Source: Collinsella vaginalis (GTDB taxonomy: Bacteria > Actinomycetota > Coriobacteriia > Coriobacteriales > Coriobacteriaceae). From it: DNA of 43,862 nucleotides. The stretch covers positions 85,733 to 129,594 of the forward strand of contig NZ_LT838843.1 in assembly GCF_900176655.1 (NCBI RefSeq), written 5' to 3'. Positions 41,377 to 43,862 of the stretch are shown here, in pieces; positions within the stretch are counted from its first letter, which is position 1, and every line of letters starts with the position of its first letter. The notes beneath the pieces are model-generated. The model did no database searches. It had not been told where the DNA came from and was given only the letters and a program-made list of their open reading frames with translations. Both the position numbers and the translations under genes were made by a program.

Positions 41377-42135
41377 ATGCGGAAACCGCTTATCCTCATC
41401 ACCCCTCGAGTCGAGTCACGTCCGCGCAGTCTACAGGCCCCCGAGCAAATGAGCACGGAATCCGGTGTCGCCGACGTCTTCGTGGACGCCATCTTCGCCG
41501 TCGGTGGAGTTCCGATGCTGATGGGCATCACCAAGGACAAGGAGACCATCGACGGCTACCTCGAGATGGCCGACGGTATCGCCATTCCCGGCGGTCATGA
41601 TGTCAATCCGGAGCTCTGGGGCGTCAAGGACTACCATCACCCGGAGTTCCTCTGCCCCCGTCGCGACCGGTTCGAGCTTGCGATCATACGCCGCGCCATC
41701 GAGGCGGGCATCCCGCTGTTCGCCACCTGCCGCGGCATGCAGATCATGAACGTCGCCCTTGGCGGGACGCTCGACATGGACGTCCCCAACCGGGACCCCC
41801 GGCCGGGCACGGCCCTCTGGCGGCATGCGGACATCCTGAACGATCCGGCGCACCCGGTTGAGGTGCGCGAGGGGTCGCTCCTGCAGCGGATCGTGGGGGA
41901 GCACAGCCTCATCCAGGTCAACTCCGCGCACCACTGCTGCGTCGACCGGCTGGGGGAGGGCGTCAAGCTCGTTGGCGAGGCCACCGACGGGGTGCCCGAG
42001 GCCATTGAGCTCGATGGACCTGCGTTCGCCCTTGGGGTGCAGTGGCATCCCGAGTACACCTGGTCGAAGGTCGAGAGCGACGCCGCACTCTGGCGGTCGT
42101 TCGTGGCGGCTGCTGCAGAGCGGGCGGCCCGGTAG
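41377..42135 (+). CDS. gamma-glutamyl-gamma-aminobutyrate hydrolase family protein (peptidase C26, PuuD-like)
   Basis: A 252-residue class-I glutamine-amidotransferase-like hydrolase. Cys118 in FATCRGMQIMN is the nucleophile and His224/Glu226 in VQWHPEYTW complete the triad. DGIAIPGGHDVNPELWG shapes the oxyanion region. The family cleaves gamma-glutamyl bonds (gamma-Glu-GABA, gamma-Glu-putrescine products, folylpolyglutamate). Being last in an amino-acid importer operon (4-nt spacing), it may release glutamate from an imported gamma-glutamyl compound. This is inference from context. Confidence 0.9.
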   Translation: MRKPLILITPRVESRPRSLQAPEQMSTESGVADVFVDAIFAVGGVPMLMGITKDKETIDGYLEMADGIAIPGGHDVNPELWGVKDYHHPEFLCPRRDRFELAIIRRAIEAGIPLFATCRGMQIMNVALGGTLDMDVPNRDPRPGTALWRHADILNDPAHPVEVREGSLLQRIVGEHSLIQVNSAHHCCVDRLGEGVKLVGEATDGVPEAIELDGPAFALGVQWHPEYTWSKVESDAALWRSFVAAAAERAAR

Positions 42136-42338
42136 GCACAAGGCTCCGCCTAGCCTCCGTCTCTCGCGGCGTACGGCACCGGTTCCGTCTATAGATTTGG
42201 GCGGCATAGGTGTCGGCTGCCGTCGGCGGCGGTTGAGCGGGATATACGAGGGCCCGCGCGCCACCCTCCATCCGCAATGGACAGCCTGCACACCGCGCAT
42301 CGAGTCCGCTCTTAAAGCGCGTCGCCCCTTGAGTTTGT

Positions 42339-42626
42339 CTACGCCAGCAGATCGGCCCGTTCGGGGTGCTTCTCGAACCAGTGGATGGCGTAGGGGCAGG
42401 TCGCCCGGGCCCGCTTGCCGTCCCGCTCGATGATGGCGACGGCGCGGTCGAGGAGCTCACCGGCGACACCCTGACCGCGCAGCGAGGGGTCGACGAAGGT
42501 GTGGTTGATATCCGCGATACCTGGCTCGACAGTGGGGAAGGTCACCTCGGCGAGGATCTCGCCTGCCGCGCCCTCGCTCTCATCGGAGATGAATTCGACT
42601 CGGTCGGAGTATTCGACAGCGTGCAT
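42339..42626 (-). CDS. small GNAT-fold acetyltransferase (YjdJ/Gcn5-related, COG2388 type)
   Basis: A 95-residue minimal GNAT domain: EILAEVTFPTVEPGIADINH, TFVDPSLRGQGVAGELLDRA with the acetyl-CoA loop RGQGVA, and the C-terminal CPYAIHWFEKHPERADLL, the hallmark of this short family. The substrate is unknown. GAGGAGGAG lies directly before the ATG at 42626. Divergent from galU, 234 nt away. Confidence 0.88.
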   Translation of the reverse strand: MHAVEYSDRVEFISDESEGAAGEILAEVTFPTVEPGIADINHTFVDPSLRGQGVAGELLDRAVAIIERDGKRARATCPYAIHWFEKHPERADLLA

Positions 42627-42860
42627 GAGCTCCTCCTCGTGGTAGACCCCGGATGGGGCGCGATCGCCGCTCAGCGCCGCAAACGGCCTTTTCGACCGTC
42701 CTGAGCGGTGTGTACATTTGGGCTCCTTCTGCATTTCCTGTCGGGTAACAGGGGAGCGCGGAGCGTCCTTGCTATGATAGCGTGCAGCATTTCGCCACGG
42801 GTCGGCCGTGGCGCAGTCGGTTTCCGCCAGGGGCCCGCGGTCCCTCGAAAGGACGTTCCC

Positions 42861-43766
42861 ATGAAGGCCATCATCCCCGCCGCCGGTCTCGGCACCCGCT
42901 TTCTCCCCTCCACGAAGTGCACTCCGAAGGAGATGCTGCCGGTGCTGGACAAGCCCGTCATCCAGTATGTGGTCGAGGAGGCGCTCGAGCCCGAGGAGAT
43001 CGACGGCGTCATCATCGTCACGAGCCCCGGCAAGCCCGAGCTGCTCTCTTACTTCCAGCCCGACCGCTCGCTCGAGGCGCTGCTGCGTGAGCGCGGCAAG
43101 GCTGAGTACGCCAACGCGGTGGCCGAGGCCGGTGGCATGCCGGTCGACTTCCGCTACCAGTACGAGCCGCGCGGCTTGGGCCACGCCATCAGGAGCGCCG
43201 CCGACGCCACCGCCGGTGAGTCCTTCCTCGTGCTGCTTGGCGACTACGTGGTCCCCAGCCGCTCTATCTGCAAGGCGATGCTCGAGGTGAGCCAGGCCCA
43301 CGGCGGTGCCTCCGTGGTCGCCGTCGCCCCCTGCGCTCCCGAGGACGTCTCGCGCTACGGCGTGGTCGCGGGTGAGCGCGCCGGATCGCTCGCCGGGTTC
43401 GAGAGCGTGGGCGACGAGGAGCCGGGCGCCGTCTGGCGGATCTCCGGCCTGGTTGAGAAGCCCGCGCCCGCTGATGCCCCGAGCAACCTCTACATCGTCG
43501 GCCGGTACCTTCTCTCGCCGCTCGTGATGGACCTCCTGGCCGATCAGGAGCCCGGCAAGGGCGGGGAGATCCAGCTCACTGATGCCATGGCTCGCAGCCT
43601 CGAGCGCGAGGCCATGTACGCCGTCGTGGTCGATCCGCTGTCCGGGTACGACACGGGCACGCCATCCGGCTGGATGGCCACGAACGCCCTGATGGCCGCC
43701 TCCGACCCGCGGTTCGCGGATGAGTTCTGGGCCGCCATCGACGAGCGCGGCGGTCTCGGTCGCTAG
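42861..43766 (+). CDS. galU: UTP--glucose-1-phosphate uridylyltransferase
   Basis: A 301-residue nucleotidyltransferase making UDP-glucose for cell-envelope polysaccharides. The signature loop AIIPAAGLGTRFLPSTKCTP, with KEMLPVLDKPVIQYVVEEAL, binds UTP. YQYEPRGLGHAIRSA, VLLGDYVV, ISGLVEKPAP, LYIVGRYLLSP, GEIQLTDAM and SGYDTGTPSGWMATN are in the expected order. AAAGGA lies 9 nt before the ATG, and the longer upstream frame is not conserved. The 96 bases after its stop show nothing further. Confidence 0.95.
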   Translation: MKAIIPAAGLGTRFLPSTKCTPKEMLPVLDKPVIQYVVEEALEPEEIDGVIIVTSPGKPELLSYFQPDRSLEALLRERGKAEYANAVAEAGGMPVDFRYQYEPRGLGHAIRSAADATAGESFLVLLGDYVVPSRSICKAMLEVSQAHGGASVVAVAPCAPEDVSRYGVVAGERAGSLAGFESVGDEEPGAVWRISGLVEKPAPADAPSNLYIVGRYLLSPLVMDLLADQEPGKGGEIQLTDAMARSLEREAMYAVVVDPLSGYDTGTPSGWMATNALMAASDPRFADEFWAAIDERGGLGR

Positions 43767-43862
43767 GTTCTGCGGCGCATCAGGCGGGCCTGCTTTGGAC
43801 GGAGTGAGGTCGGCGGATGCGCCCTGTGTCCAGTGGGTTCGAGCCAGCGCGCGAGGCTCGGG

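Overview
The window is high-GC bacterial chromosome that reads like a gut anaerobe of the Coriobacteriia (Collinsella-type Actinobacteria). This placement is inferred, not proven. It rests on strong G/C third-position codon bias, AAGGAGG-type ribosome binding sites, an SEC-C-tagged methionine aminopeptidase, a desulfoferrodoxin domain, and an anaerobic ureide-degradation cluster. No rRNA, tRNA, CRISPR array or intact transposase was seen.

Layout. 1-3.5 kb: a truncated alpha/beta hydrolase, an isochorismatase-type hydrolase, a CsbD-like stress protein, methionine aminopeptidase, and an Xre regulator fused to a complete desulfoferrodoxin. 3.9-6.75 kb: a GNAT acetyltransferase, a LysR regulator and a MetE-like methyltransferase. 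6.75-7.63 kb: a gene-free stretch holding two related four-arm palindromic elements (A, B). 7.6-12.1 kb: a RibD/DHFR-fold reductase, a carboxymuconolactone decarboxylase-cupin gene with a small helical partner, a divergent LysR, and a 14-TM-type drug exporter. 12.3-18.35 kb: DAHP synthase, a flavodoxin, a frameshifted nitroreductase, a small membrane protein, a Mug-like DNA glycosylase, YbjQ and a glutaredoxin, with palindromic elements C and D in the gaps.

18.6-32.3 kb is the metabolic centrepiece, a divergent ureide (allantoate) cluster. Leftward run allC, an MFS carrier, allE, a PucR regulator and an alpha/beta hydrolase, followed by a D-2-hydroxyacid dehydrogenase. Rightward run a single protein that fuses AllF (FdrA) to AllG (YlbE), then allH, a DAACS symporter and allD. 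Together they would convert allantoate to ureidoglycine, ureidoglycolate, oxalurate, and then oxamate plus carbamoyl phosphate. Allantoinase and carbamate kinase are not in the window.

32.3-36.5 kb: a BadF-type sugar kinase, an unusual flavodoxin-like protein, a sortase remnant, and a PD-(D/E)XK-like nuclease gene flanked on both sides by near-identical 183-bp palindromic elements (E, F). 36.5-37.8 kb: rplJ-rplL with an L10 RNA leader and attenuator. 37.9-42.1 kb: an amino-acid ABC importer (Tat-type lipoprotein, two permeases, ATPase) followed by a C26 gamma-glutamyl hydrolase. 42.3-43.8 kb: a small GNAT protein and galU.

The most unusual signal is not a gene. It is a set of six intergenic palindromic elements (A-F). 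A and B have identical geometry (41-nt arm period, 89-nt loop, 201-nt span) but different arm sequences that changed together in all four arms. E and F share arms and an exact 183-nt span. I do not recognise this family.
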